Shown here one piece after another: positions 1-7,266 of a stretch of DNA of 50,867 nt. Positions within the stretch are counted from its first letter, which is position 1; each line of letters starts with the position of its first letter. Location of the stretch: NCBI GenBank assembly GCA_964646925.1, contig CAZYIC010000002.1:1-50867 (forward strand), read 5' to 3'. The stretch comes from GWB1-37-8 sp964646925 (GTDB taxonomy: Bacteria > Patescibacteriota > Microgenomatia > Levybacterales > UBA12049). A model generated the notes under the pieces. It was not told where the DNA came from. It did not search any database and saw nothing but the letters and a program-made list of their open reading frames with translations. The position numbers and the translations under genes were made by a program.

Positions 1-10
1 TCTTTTTTGC

Positions 11-16
11 TATACT
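11..16 (+). promoter_or_regulatory. -10 box of the rpmH promoter
   Basis: TATACT lies 8 nt before the rpmH ATG at 25, so transcription should begin at or next to the start codon and the message would be leaderless. The -35 box would lie outside the window. Inference from spacing only. Confidence 0.6.
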
Positions 17-24
17 ATAGTTTA

Positions 25-159
25 ATGGAGAAATTTGTAACTTTAAAAAAAATAAAAAGGAAAAGAAAGCATGGCTTTCTGGTGCGAATGAGTTCTTATG
101 GCGGAAGAGAAACAATTGCGAGAAGAAGATCAAAAAAACGATCAAAGCTTTCCGCTTAA
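25..159 (+). CDS. rpmH: Ribosomal protein L34
   Basis: Translation gives a 44-residue, strongly basic protein beginning MEKFVTLKKIKRKRKHGFLV and ending RSKKRSKLSA. It carries the L34 hallmarks KRKRKHGFL-RM and GRE-IARRR-K-R-LSA, and 44 residues is the normal L34 length. L34 is a late-assembling protein of the 50S subunit. It is the first gene of the widely conserved rpmH-rnpA-yidD-yidC-jag cluster found next to dnaA/oriC in many bacteria, and the next gene starts 9 nt after its stop. It is short enough to be missed by length-filtered gene calling. Confidence 0.96.
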   Translation: MEKFVTLKKIKRKRKHGFLVRMSSYGGRETIARRRSKKRSKLSA

Positions 160-168
160 ACGCTTAAA

Positions 169-501
169 ATGTTTAAGAAAGAAAATCGTCTTAAGGCAGG
201 AGTAGGGTTTAGTAATTCCAATAATTATTCAGCCCCGCAATTTATTTTAAAAATCAAAAAAAACGGGCTTTTGGTCAACAGATTTGGCATTGTAGTTTCA
301 AAAAAAATTGACAAAAGAGCAGTTGTGAGGAACAGAATTAAAAGAATGCTTAGGGACATATGCGTTAAGTTAAATAAAAATATGGTTGCTGGGCGTGATA
401 TACTTTTTATAGTCAAGAAGGAAATACTCGGCAAAACCAAAGAGGAGAACATGACTATCTCAGAAAGCGTTTTGATAAAAGCAGGACTTATAGGTAAATA
501 A
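169..501 (+). CDS. rnpA: Ribonuclease P protein component
   Basis: A 110-residue basic protein that binds the RNase P RNA and helps it recognise precursor tRNA. The family signature around residues 48-62 is visible (K-DKRAVVRNRIKRMLRD, the RNR motif), together with the N-terminal F-KENRL segment and a GRDILFIVK strand. The length is typical. It sits between rpmH and yidD as expected. No clear Shine-Dalgarno precedes the ATG, so it is probably translated by coupling to rpmH. The product matters for this window because RNase P would have to process the nested tRNA locus near 28.9 kb. Confidence 0.95.
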   Translation: MFKKENRLKAGVGFSNSNNYSAPQFILKIKKNGLLVNRFGIVVSKKIDKRAVVRNRIKRMLRDICVKLNKNMVAGRDILFIVKKEILGKTKEENMTISESVLIKAGLIGK

Positions 502-506
502 AATTT

Positions 507-698
507 ATGAAAAACTTTTTACTTTTAGCGATCAATCTTTATCAAGGTCTTTTTTCGGCATTTTTTAAAAATATTTTGGGCGTTAACAAAATGTGCAAGT
601 TTTCCCCTACTTGTTCCGAATACGCAAAGCAGATGGTAAAGCAACATGGGTTTTTTGGAATTCTATTGGGGGTAAAAAGAATAGGAGCTTGTAAATGA
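507..698 (+). CDS. yidD: YidD-like membrane insertion factor, C-terminus altered
   Basis: A 63-residue protein with an N-terminal amphipathic segment and the family core CKFSPTCSEYAKQMVKQHG followed by GVKRIGACK. YidD assists YidC/Sec in inserting membrane proteins. Family members normally continue after the last Cys with a His-Pro-Phe/Gly-Gly-Tyr-Asp-Pro tail; here a TGA stop follows Cys-Lys at once, where a palindromic repeat (696-722) begins. In the +1 frame the repeat would read DPFDCAQGHIEVIEI, which superficially resembles the missing tail. Either the gene is truncated but functional, or a frameshift lies near 694. Position between rnpA and yidC supports the identity. Confidence 0.85.
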   Translation: MKNFLLLAINLYQGLFSAFFKNILGVNKMCKFSPTCSEYAKQMVKQHGFFGILLGVKRIGACK

Positions 699-722
699 CC
701 CGTTCGACTGCGCTCAGGGTCA
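696..722 (+). repeat. Palindromic repeat at the yidD end
   Basis: The outer arms TGACCC and GGGTCA are perfect inverted repeats around GTTCGACTGCGCTCA. This matches the CCTGAGC...CGAAGGG type of palindromic repeat seen elsewhere in the window (for example 10065, 21977, 30656, 36408). It overlaps the stop codon of yidD. Confidence 0.8.
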
Positions 723-740
723 TATTGAGGTAATCGAAAT

Positions 741-1574
741 ATGAATTTTTTTTCCGCAATCGGCGCGGTATTTGATACTTTTTTTATAGCCCCCATTATT
801 AACGTAATGGTTTTTTTCATCCATGTGTTTGGTTCAATTGGGATTCCGGGATCTTTGGGACTTTCGATTATAGCCCTAACAATTGTTATAAAACTTTTGA
901 TTTGGCCTTTTATGTCTGCGCAGCTGCGCTCTACTAAAAAAATGGCAGATCTTAAGCCTTATTTGGATAAGCTTAAAGAAAAGCATAAGGGAGACAATCA
1001 AAAGATGTCGCAGGCGCAAATGGCGCTTTATAAAGAGCATGGGATAAATCCTGCTGCAGGATGCCTGCCTGCTTTGATTCAAATGCCGGTATTTATAGCA
1101 TTGTACCAGGTAATATTTGCTTTTTTTGATTCTAAATCCGGATTAAACCGCATTAATGAGCTTACTTATTCTTTTATACCGGACTTGCAAAAAATGCCAA
1201 GTCCACAGTTTTTAGGAGTTGACCTTTCGCATAAGCCTTCGGATTTTGGTCAATATGGATGGGCGCTGCTTTTAGTCCCAATTATTACAGCAGCCCTAAC
1301 ATTTGTGCAATCGAAAATGATGGCTCCATCCCCCGTAAAGAAATATCCATCAGATTCTCCTATTGAAAAGAAAGAAAAAGAAGCTAAGGGAGATATGGCA
1401 AGTGCCATGCAAAATCAAATGTTATATCTTATGCCTCTTATGATTGGATTTTTCTCATGGCAATTCCCTGTCGGACTGGCTTTGTATTGGAATACGTTTA
1501 CAGTTTTTGGTATTATACAACAGTATAAAATTGCAGGGCTAGGAGGATTATCAACATGGATAAAAAAGAAATAA
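741..1574 (+). CDS. yidC: Membrane protein insertase YidC/Oxa1
   Basis: A 277-residue multi-pass membrane protein of the short YidC form that lacks the large periplasmic P1 domain of proteobacteria. It inserts and folds inner-membrane proteins alone or with SecYEG. Visible features: first membrane segment about residues 15-40 and 38-58, the charged hairpin MKM-like region (STKKMADLKPYLDKLKEKHKGDNQ), the family motif INPAAGCLPALIQMPVFIALYQ near 95-115, and two C-terminal membrane helices (WALLLVPIITAALTFVQSK; MPLMIGFFSWQFPVGLALYWNTFTVFGIIQQ). The start has GAGG about 11 nt upstream. It overlaps the next gene by 19 nt. Confidence 0.97.
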   Translation: MNFFSAIGAVFDTFFIAPIINVMVFFIHVFGSIGIPGSLGLSIIALTIVIKLLIWPFMSAQLRSTKKMADLKPYLDKLKEKHKGDNQKMSQAQMALYKEHGINPAAGCLPALIQMPVFIALYQVIFAFFDSKSGLNRINELTYSFIPDLQKMPSPQFLGVDLSHKPSDFGQYGWALLLVPIITAALTFVQSKMMAPSPVKKYPSDSPIEKKEKEAKGDMASAMQNQMLYLMPLMIGFFSWQFPVGLALYWNTFTVFGIIQQYKIAGLGGLSTWIKKK

Positions 1575-2035
1575 AAATCATTAAAGACGTAACGGAAAAA
1601 TTATTGAAGCTTTTGGATATCGATGGGGATTTTGAAATTTTGGAAACAAAAAATCCGGAGGCCGAAAGTGTAGACATAGTTTTAAATACAAAAGATACGG
1701 GAGTTGTAATTGGCTATCATGGCGACACTCTTGAGGGGCTACAGCTTATTCTTTCATTGTGTGTTGCCAGGAAGCTTGGGAGATTTGTCAGAATTTCAAT
1801 TGATGTTGGAGATTACAAAAAAAACAGAACAGAGTGGCTTAAAACATTGGCAACGGAAACAAAGGAAAGAGTTCTTGCAGAAAATAAAGAAATGGCGATT
1901 CCGGAATTAAAATCTTGGGAAAGAAGAATCGTTCACTTGTTGTTGGAAAAAGACAAAGAGGTTGTTTCGCAATCGCAAGGTGAAGGCCGCGACAGAGTTC
2001 TGGTTGTATCACCTAAGGATTTCAAAATTCACTGA
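1556..2035 (+). CDS. jag: KH-R3H RNA-binding protein Jag/KhpB
   Basis: A 159-residue protein with a KH domain (GVVIGYHGDTLEGLQLILSL, carrying the G-x-x-G loop, around residues 44-64) and an R3H domain near the C-terminus (WERRIVHLLLEKDKEVVSQSQGEGRDRVLVVSP). Jag/KhpB is an RNA-binding protein linked to cell-wall growth and small-RNA regulation in Gram-positive bacteria. The N-terminal Jag_N domain of longer homologues is absent. The start is supported by a strong AGGAGG 9 nt upstream, lying inside the end of yidC, so the pair is translationally linked. Confidence 0.93.
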   Translation: MDKKEIKIIKDVTEKLLKLLDIDGDFEILETKNPEAESVDIVLNTKDTGVVIGYHGDTLEGLQLILSLCVARKLGRFVRISIDVGDYKKNRTEWLKTLATETKERVLAENKEMAIPELKSWERRIVHLLLEKDKEVVSQSQGEGRDRVLVVSPKDFKIH

Positions 2036-2151
2036 TCCAATTTTTCCTCGGCATTGCAGCTCAAAGACATGTTTTTCTGAAAACTTTATACGAACAGCCT
2101 GTCTCGACAGCCTTCTTGGCAATTATTCCCTTTCATGATATTATTTTAATA

Positions 2152-2580
2152 ATGACAAATAATCTTAATGTTTTTACAGACGGAGGAGCAAGGGGAAATC
2201 CCGGTCCTGCCGCAATCGGGGTTTATATCGAGAGCGAAATAAATAAAAAGCTTGCGGGATATGGAAAAAGAATTGGAATCACAACTAATAATGTTGCCGA
2301 GTACAAGGCAGTAATAGAAGCACTTGATTGGATCATTGAAAATAAAAAAACTTTTTCTAAAGATACCAAAATTAATTTTTTTCTTGACTCAAAATTAGTT
2401 TGTTCTCAGATAATCGGAGTTTTTAAAGTTAAAGATGCGAATCTTAGAGAGTTAATTTTTTGCGTAAGAGATAGAGAGGCGCAAATAAATTTCCCAATAT
2501 TTTACAAACACATTCCGCGGGAACAAAATACAAAAGCAGACGGATTTGTTAACGACGCGTTAGATCGGGAAACATTATGA
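2152..2580 (+). CDS. Ribonuclease H-like protein (RNase HI fold)
   Basis: A 142-residue RNase H-fold protein. The first strand VFTDGGARGNPGPAAIGVY carries the first catalytic Asp; NNVAEYKAVIEAL the Glu; FLDSKLVCSQI the second Asp; and EQNTKADGFVNDAL the last Asp, so all four metal ligands are present. It resembles the short RNase HI/reverse-transcriptase-RNase H family used to remove RNA from RNA-DNA hybrids. I chose the ATG at 2152; an upstream TTG at 2116 would add twelve non-homologous residues. The stop overlaps the next start as ATGA, suggesting coupled translation. Confidence 0.9.
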   Translation: MTNNLNVFTDGGARGNPGPAAIGVYIESEINKKLAGYGKRIGITTNNVAEYKAVIEALDWIIENKKTFSKDTKINFFLDSKLVCSQIIGVFKVKDANLRELIFCVRDREAQINFPIFYKHIPREQNTKADGFVNDALDRETL

Positions 2581-5144
2581 AGCCTGCCTCAATCCTTATA
2601 ATTGACAAGTTAGGAATTATTGCAGAACCTCTTGCTTTAAAACTCCGTAAGGAATTTCCGGTTATATTTGTTAGCGTTCCGTTTCGCAGAAAATTTCCAA
2701 TGATTCCCGATAATAAATATTCTCATATTATAGTTATTGGATCGGACGGATCGGATTTGGAATTTTTGCCTAAATTAATAAAAAAAGCAAAAAGCATTAA
2801 TTCAAATTTAATTTTGGCTCTCTCTCTGTTCTCAAAAGAAAAGCTTTTCCGTAAAGTCTGGAAAGCGTATCAAGGCGCAGAGATGGTTTTATATGGAGAC
2901 ATTTTTGACAACAAACCGATTTCAAGAAATAAAAATTTAGAATCAATTATAAATAAATTTATATATCAAGCGCAAAAATTCGGAAGGATAGATGTTGCCG
3001 GAAACGGTCTGGGAAATACATATCCAGTTTTTATCTCAGACGTAGTGGACGGAATAATAGATATTATATTTGGTCTTCATAAACCCCATTCTCTTTTTTA
3101 TCTTTTTCCAAAACATGGGCCATCCGAACTTGCATTAGCCCACATGATTCAAAAAAATAATCCTGAAATTACCATAGATTTTGTAAGCCATAGTGTAAAT
3201 GCGGCTGTTTCATATCCGGGCAATGGAAAATATTTGCTGGGTGATAAATATGCTCTATCTAAAAAAATTAGGAAAATAAACATTGGAGAGTCGGGTCTTT
3301 CGGAAGACGAACCGAAAAGAGAGCGGCTAAAAAAAATAAAACATTTTCCATTTTTTATTGTTTGGATACTTGTTTTTTTAATATTTTCTCCGCTTATTTT
3401 CACTTTGTTTTTTTCATTTCTTGGTTTAAACACTCTCTATTTCGCAAAAGCAGAAGTAGAAAAAGGAAATTTGACAAACGTCAAAAGAACTCTTCATCTT
3501 TCCAACGCCTTTTTTTATTTGGGAAAAGAAGCGTCAAATATTTTAGCTTTTCAGGGAAGATTTGTTGGCGTAGAATTTAATCTCGGAAGACTTATGGGCG
3601 ATATAGATTCGGGACATAAAATATCTTTGGGCTTGCTTCAGACATTTGACGCCGCTTCTTACTTTGCTAAAGTTTTTGAAGGCATAAGTAGTGATCCGCC
3701 GGGAGATTTTGCCAAAGGAGAGAATAACTTAAAAAATGCAATTGTAAGTTTTCAAAGACTAAAAGCGGAAGGGAAAATTCCTTCATTCGGGAGCTCAGAG
3801 ATTGAAAGCCTGGATTCAGTAATTAAGCTATTATCTAACACAACAGATATAATGTCTGATATTTTCGGACCAAACGAGCAGAGGGTTTATTTGGTGCTTT
3901 TTCAAAACAATATGGAACTTAGGCCGGGAGGAGGAATTATAGATCAGTATGGAATTTTAAAATTAAACGCCGGAAAAATTACGGATTTTTCTATTCACGA
4001 TGTATATGATGCCGACAGAAAGCTTAGGGGACATGCTGAACCTCCCTTTCCCATAAGAAGATACCTCCCTCTTGCTCATTGGTACATGAGGGACAGTAAT
4101 TTTGACGTAGACTTTGTAAAAGGGGCATCCTCTATTTCTAATTTTTTATTTGCCGAAACAGGAGAAAAAGCATCAGGAGTTATCGCAATAGACTTGTCAT
4201 TTGTTAAAAACATTCTGAATGCAATCGGGCCTGTCTATGTTGATAGTTACAAGGAAACCGTAGGGGAAAATAATCTTTTCGAGTTAGGAAAAAAGCATAA
4301 AGAAAAAGATTTCTTACAGTCTTTGTATAGGGCAATGCAGACAAAAATTAGTTCAGGCGATATCCCTTACGTAGCATTTATACGGGCAATTTCCGACTCC
4401 CTTATTCAAAAACATTTAATGTTCGCATTCAATGACAGTTTTCAGAATGTTTTTACAGTTAACGGCTGGTCTTCGGCACTTTGGGACAAAAGAAAGGAAG
4501 ACATAGCGTCTGTTAATGATTTCTTAGGAATTAATGAAGCAAACTTAGGTGCCAATAAAGTTAACTATTATGTTTTCAGAAATATTTCTCAAAAAGTTAT
4601 AATTGGGGACAAGGGGAACATTTCGGAAGAATTGGATATTAGTTATAAAAATTCAAGTATTTCATTGTCAGAAGATGATTATAAAAACTATTTAAGAATC
4701 ATTTTGCCAAAGGATACAAAAATATCATCCATATCGATCAACAATATTTCTCAATCTATTGTAGACGCAATTACTGACCCTAAAATTTATGAAGGAAAAA
4801 ATTTTATTCCTCCAATCGGACTTGAGGTAGAGAAGACAGTTGAGGAAAATAAAACGATTTACGGATTTATATTCAATGTTCCCGCAGGAGACATTTTGAA
4901 TATAAAAATAAAGTACAATCTTGCAAAAAAAATTAATCTGAATCTAAGCTCTTTTTCTTACACGCTTAAGTTATTCAAACAGCCGGGAGTTGATTTCCTG
5001 CCTTATTCTTTGTCTTTAATTTATCCAAATAATTTTAATGTTATTAAGGCTTCGGAAGGAATTGATAGAAGAAACGACAGGATATCTTATTCTGAAAAAG
5101 TTGTTCAGGATGAGGATCTGGTTATAGACTTTGTCAAAAAATAG
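2577..5144 (+). CDS. Large membrane protein with Rossmann-like N-domain and DUF4012
   Basis: An 855-residue protein. Residues 1-230 resemble a nucleotide-sugar epimerase/Rossmann-type fold (repeated strand-helix units, IDVAGNGLGNTYPVFISDVVDGIIDIIF). A single strong membrane helix lies near 258-285 (FPFFIVWILVFLIFSPLIFTLFFSFL). The remainder matches the DUF4012 type: VYLVLFQNNMELRPGGGIIDQYGIL, LPLAHWYMRDSNFDVDF, SGVIAIDLSFVKNILNAIGPVYV. DUF4012 proteins are frequent in CPR and Actinobacteria and are thought to act in envelope or polysaccharide biology; the exact role is unknown. The start overlaps the RNase H stop by four bases. Confidence 0.8.
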   Translation: MKPASILIIDKLGIIAEPLALKLRKEFPVIFVSVPFRRKFPMIPDNKYSHIIVIGSDGSDLEFLPKLIKKAKSINSNLILALSLFSKEKLFRKVWKAYQGAEMVLYGDIFDNKPISRNKNLESIINKFIYQAQKFGRIDVAGNGLGNTYPVFISDVVDGIIDIIFGLHKPHSLFYLFPKHGPSELALAHMIQKNNPEITIDFVSHSVNAAVSYPGNGKYLLGDKYALSKKIRKINIGESGLSEDEPKRERLKKIKHFPFFIVWILVFLIFSPLIFTLFFSFLGLNTLYFAKAEVEKGNLTNVKRTLHLSNAFFYLGKEASNILAFQGRFVGVEFNLGRLMGDIDSGHKISLGLLQTFDAASYFAKVFEGISSDPPGDFAKGENNLKNAIVSFQRLKAEGKIPSFGSSEIESLDSVIKLLSNTTDIMSDIFGPNEQRVYLVLFQNNMELRPGGGIIDQYGILKLNAGKITDFSIHDVYDADRKLRGHAEPPFPIRRYLPLAHWYMRDSNFDVDFVKGASSISNFLFAETGEKASGVIAIDLSFVKNILNAIGPVYVDSYKETVGENNLFELGKKHKEKDFLQSLYRAMQTKISSGDIPYVAFIRAISDSLIQKHLMFAFNDSFQNVFTVNGWSSALWDKRKEDIASVNDFLGINEANLGANKVNYYVFRNISQKVIIGDKGNISEELDISYKNSSISLSEDDYKNYLRIILPKDTKISSISINNISQSIVDAITDPKIYEGKNFIPPIGLEVEKTVEENKTIYGFIFNVPAGDILNIKIKYNLAKKINLNLSSFSYTLKLFKQPGVDFLPYSLSLIYPNNFNVIKASEGIDRRNDRISYSEKVVQDEDLVIDFVKK

Positions 5145-5186
5145 GCTGTTGCTAAAACCGGCGAAAATATCATAAAATAGAGCATT

Positions 5187-6488
5187 ATGGATAATGAAAA
5201 AATCGAGGCGGTTTATCCTATTTCGTTCAGGGAAAATGATGCTGCCAATTTAGGCAAGCATCTCAAAAGCAGGAATTCTGTTGTTCTAATTGGGATGAAA
5301 AGGGTTGGGATTAGTAATTTCTTAAGGTTTTTTCTTAATCATAAAGATATTGTTAAAACATATATCTCAGACGGAAATTCTCATCTTTTTGTTCCTGTTG
5401 ATCTTAATGATTTGGTTGAGCGGGAAGTTTTTCCATTCTGGATACTAACTTTAAAAAGAATATATGATGCTACGGAAAATTCAAACTTGAGTAAACAATC
5501 AAGGAAATATATAGAAGGGTTATTTTTGGACAGCATGCAATCAAAAGACACTTTTTTAACAATAGAAAGTGTTAAGAAAAGCTTAGCAAAAATTACGCAA
5601 GAGAAGGTCTTACCTACGATATTTTTTATAAGATTCGATAGGTTAAAAGAAATTATTACTCCTGAGTTGTTTGGAAATCTTCAGGGGTTAAAAGATGCTG
5701 CTAATCGAAAAGTTTCTTATGTGTTTACCAGCTTTAGGGGACTTACGGATCTTGCGCCAGACGTTTTTACAAAATCATCAATTTCTCTTTTTGCGGAGAA
5801 TCTGTACGTAAGGCCGGCTGAAAAAAAAGACACAAAAATTATTTTCGATACCTATAAAAATCGCTATAAACTTTCTTTATCTTTATCTTTGGAAGATTAT
5901 CTTTTTGATACTGTTGACGGCTATGTGCAGTATCTTCAATTGGCTTTAATTTCTCTTCATGAAGCAGGTGTGAGATTTAAAAACAAAGAAGATTTTTTTG
6001 ATTTTCTGTCAAAAGATGAAAGAATAACCCTTCAGTCCGAAGAGCTTTGGGAAAGTCTGGGGACTAAAGAACAAAATGTTTTGCTGGAGGTAGAAAAAGA
6101 ACAAAAAATAACTTCGGAAGAGAGAAAGGAAGCATCTTATTTATGGGATAGCGGATTTATTGTTCAAAACAAAAATATAGATACAGTCTTTAGTTCTCTT
6201 TTCAGTCATTATCTTAAGCAAAGACAAGTAAATAAGACAAATGGCGGGAGTGTTGAGCTAAGTAAAAAAGAAAATCTGCTTTTTAATTTTTTGAAAAGTA
6301 AGATAAGGGTAATTTGTGAAAGAGAAGAGATTATTCAGGCAGTCTGGCCGGAAGTTGAGGAATTTGGCGTATCCGATTGGGCAATAGATCGCTTAGTTGC
6401 CCGTTTAAGAGTTAAATTAAAGTTGCAAAATGCCAAATTCGAAATCCAAACAGTCAAAACCCGCGGCTATAAGATGGTGGAAATTTAG
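5187..6488 (+). CDS. Degenerate P-loop ATPase fused to OmpR-type winged helix
   Basis: A 433-residue protein. The N-terminus resembles an AAA/STAND-type ATPase: VVLIGMKRVGISNFLRFFL sits where a Walker A would be, but the Lys-Thr/Ser pair is replaced by Ile-Ser, so ATP binding is doubtful; PTIFFIRFDRL occupies the Walker B place. Residues about 345-433 form an OmpR/PhoB-type winged helix (LSKKENLLFNFLKSK ... VSDWAIDRLVARLRVKLKL ... IQTVKTRGYKMVEI), a DNA-binding domain. It is probably a one-component transcription regulator. A possible promoter (TAAAAT at 5173-5178, 8 nt before ATG) again suggests a leaderless transcript. Confidence 0.72.
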   Translation: MDNEKIEAVYPISFRENDAANLGKHLKSRNSVVLIGMKRVGISNFLRFFLNHKDIVKTYISDGNSHLFVPVDLNDLVEREVFPFWILTLKRIYDATENSNLSKQSRKYIEGLFLDSMQSKDTFLTIESVKKSLAKITQEKVLPTIFFIRFDRLKEIITPELFGNLQGLKDAANRKVSYVFTSFRGLTDLAPDVFTKSSISLFAENLYVRPAEKKDTKIIFDTYKNRYKLSLSLSLEDYLFDTVDGYVQYLQLALISLHEAGVRFKNKEDFFDFLSKDERITLQSEELWESLGTKEQNVLLEVEKEQKITSEERKEASYLWDSGFIVQNKNIDTVFSSLFSHYLKQRQVNKTNGGSVELSKKENLLFNFLKSKIRVICEREEIIQAVWPEVEEFGVSDWAIDRLVARLRVKLKLQNAKFEIQTVKTRGYKMVEI

Positions 6489-6496
6489 GGAATTCT

Positions 6497-6514
6497 TCGT
6501 TAAATCCTCGGGAA
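6497..6514 (+). repeat. Direct repeat left of the BrnTA cassette
   Basis: TCGTTAAATCCTCGGGAA occurs here and again at 7135-7152. Adding the following AAGAT/TAGAT extends the match to 23 nt with one mismatch. The two copies flank the toxin-antitoxin genes exactly. Confidence 0.85.
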
Positions 6515-6535
6515 AAGATTTACAACCAGCTAAGC

Positions 6536-6796
6536 TTAACTGTTTACGAATTTGTGAAGCACAGAGGATATAAGAGTTTGATAGGGAATGCCTTCCTCCG
6601 CAGCCTTAGCCTTAAGTTTGTAAACAACTCTTTCCGAAAGACGAAGATTAATATTTCTAAGTTTGTCAAGAGTATTTCTGGCAATTTCCATAGCTTCTCT
6701 TCTAGCTTTTGCCTGGTCTTTAGCAGGAGTCCACTCTCCTTTTTCAAATTCTTCCAGCAATTCTTTCTCTTCCTTGTCTAATTCATAATATTTCAT
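6536..6796 (-). CDS. Ribbon-helix-helix antitoxin, BrnA-like
   Basis: An 86-residue acidic protein whose C-terminus (NINLRLSERVVYKLKAKAAEEGIPYQTLISSVLHKFV) has the pattern of a ribbon-helix-helix DNA-binding domain: a strand with NINLRL, then two helices. Antitoxins of this type bind the partner toxin with one end and the operon promoter with the other. It follows the BrnT-like toxin gene with a 4-nt overlap, the toxin-first order that is typical of brnTA. Identity as BrnA rather than another CopG antitoxin rests on the partner. Confidence 0.82.
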   Translation of the reverse strand: MKYYELDKEEKELLEEFEKGEWTPAKDQAKARREAMEIARNTLDKLRNINLRLSERVVYKLKAKAAEEGIPYQTLISSVLHKFVNS

Positions 6797-7068
6797 TTTT
6801 TTCTCCTTTCAATAAGATGCAATTTAGTCATTTTTCTGCTTGGATAAATTGTTTTAAGAAATTTCTTTTCGTCATCTTCGACGAATGGAACCATATAAGC
6901 ATAATTTCCTACATTTACAACATAAATTTTTTGATTAGTTCTTTTTGGATGTTCTAACGTTACTAATAGTTTGCCCTCGTTAATTGCTGAAATTATATCT
7001 TCGAACCCTATGTCTCTTTCTCCTTTCAGCTTTTGATTTTTCTTTTCATCCCAATCAAAATACTTCAC
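6793..7068 (-). CDS. brnT: BrnT-like ribonuclease toxin
   Basis: A 91-residue protein with the BrnT pattern: YFDWDEKKNQKLKGERDIGFEDIISAI at the N-terminus and YVVNVGNYAYMVPFVEDDEKKFLKTIYPSRKMTK in the RelE-like core. BrnT toxins are RNases that stop translation and are neutralised by BrnA. The start is a GTG at 7068, only 5 nt after the -10 box, so it is probably leaderless. It is the first gene of the cassette. Confidence 0.85.
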   Translation of the reverse strand: MKYFDWDEKKNQKLKGERDIGFEDIISAINEGKLLVTLEHPKRTNQKIYVVNVGNYAYMVPFVEDDEKKFLKTIYPSRKMTKLHLIERRKK

Positions 7069-7106
7069 GATTTATTCTATGACAAAAGATATACTTTGTC
7101 AATATA
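7069..7106 (-). promoter_or_regulatory. brnTA promoter with inverted-repeat operator
   Basis: Reading on the minus strand: TTGACA, 17-nt spacer, TAGAAT (complement 7074-7079). The inverted repeat TGACAAA...TTTGTCA (7080-7101) fills the spacer and touches the -35 box, a good position for autorepression by the ribbon-helix-helix antitoxin. Confidence 0.75.
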
Positions 7107-7134
7107 TCAATAAACTGACCGTTTCGGTAATAAC

Positions 7135-7152
7135 TCGTTAAATCCTCGGGAA
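7135..7152 (+). repeat. Direct repeat right of the BrnTA cassette
   Basis: Second copy of TCGTTAAATCCTCGGGAA (first at 6497). The 7153-7254 stretch before valS is AT-rich with partially self-complementary ATTTAAGA/TCTTAAAT tracts and no gene that I can see. Confidence 0.85.
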
Positions 7153-7266
7153 TAGATAGATGATTTAAGATTTAAGAAATAAGATTTATGAATAAATTTT
7201 GATCATGATCTGTCTATTCTTAAATCATAAATCGTAAATTTTAAATCTTTATGTTAAAATTAGTTA

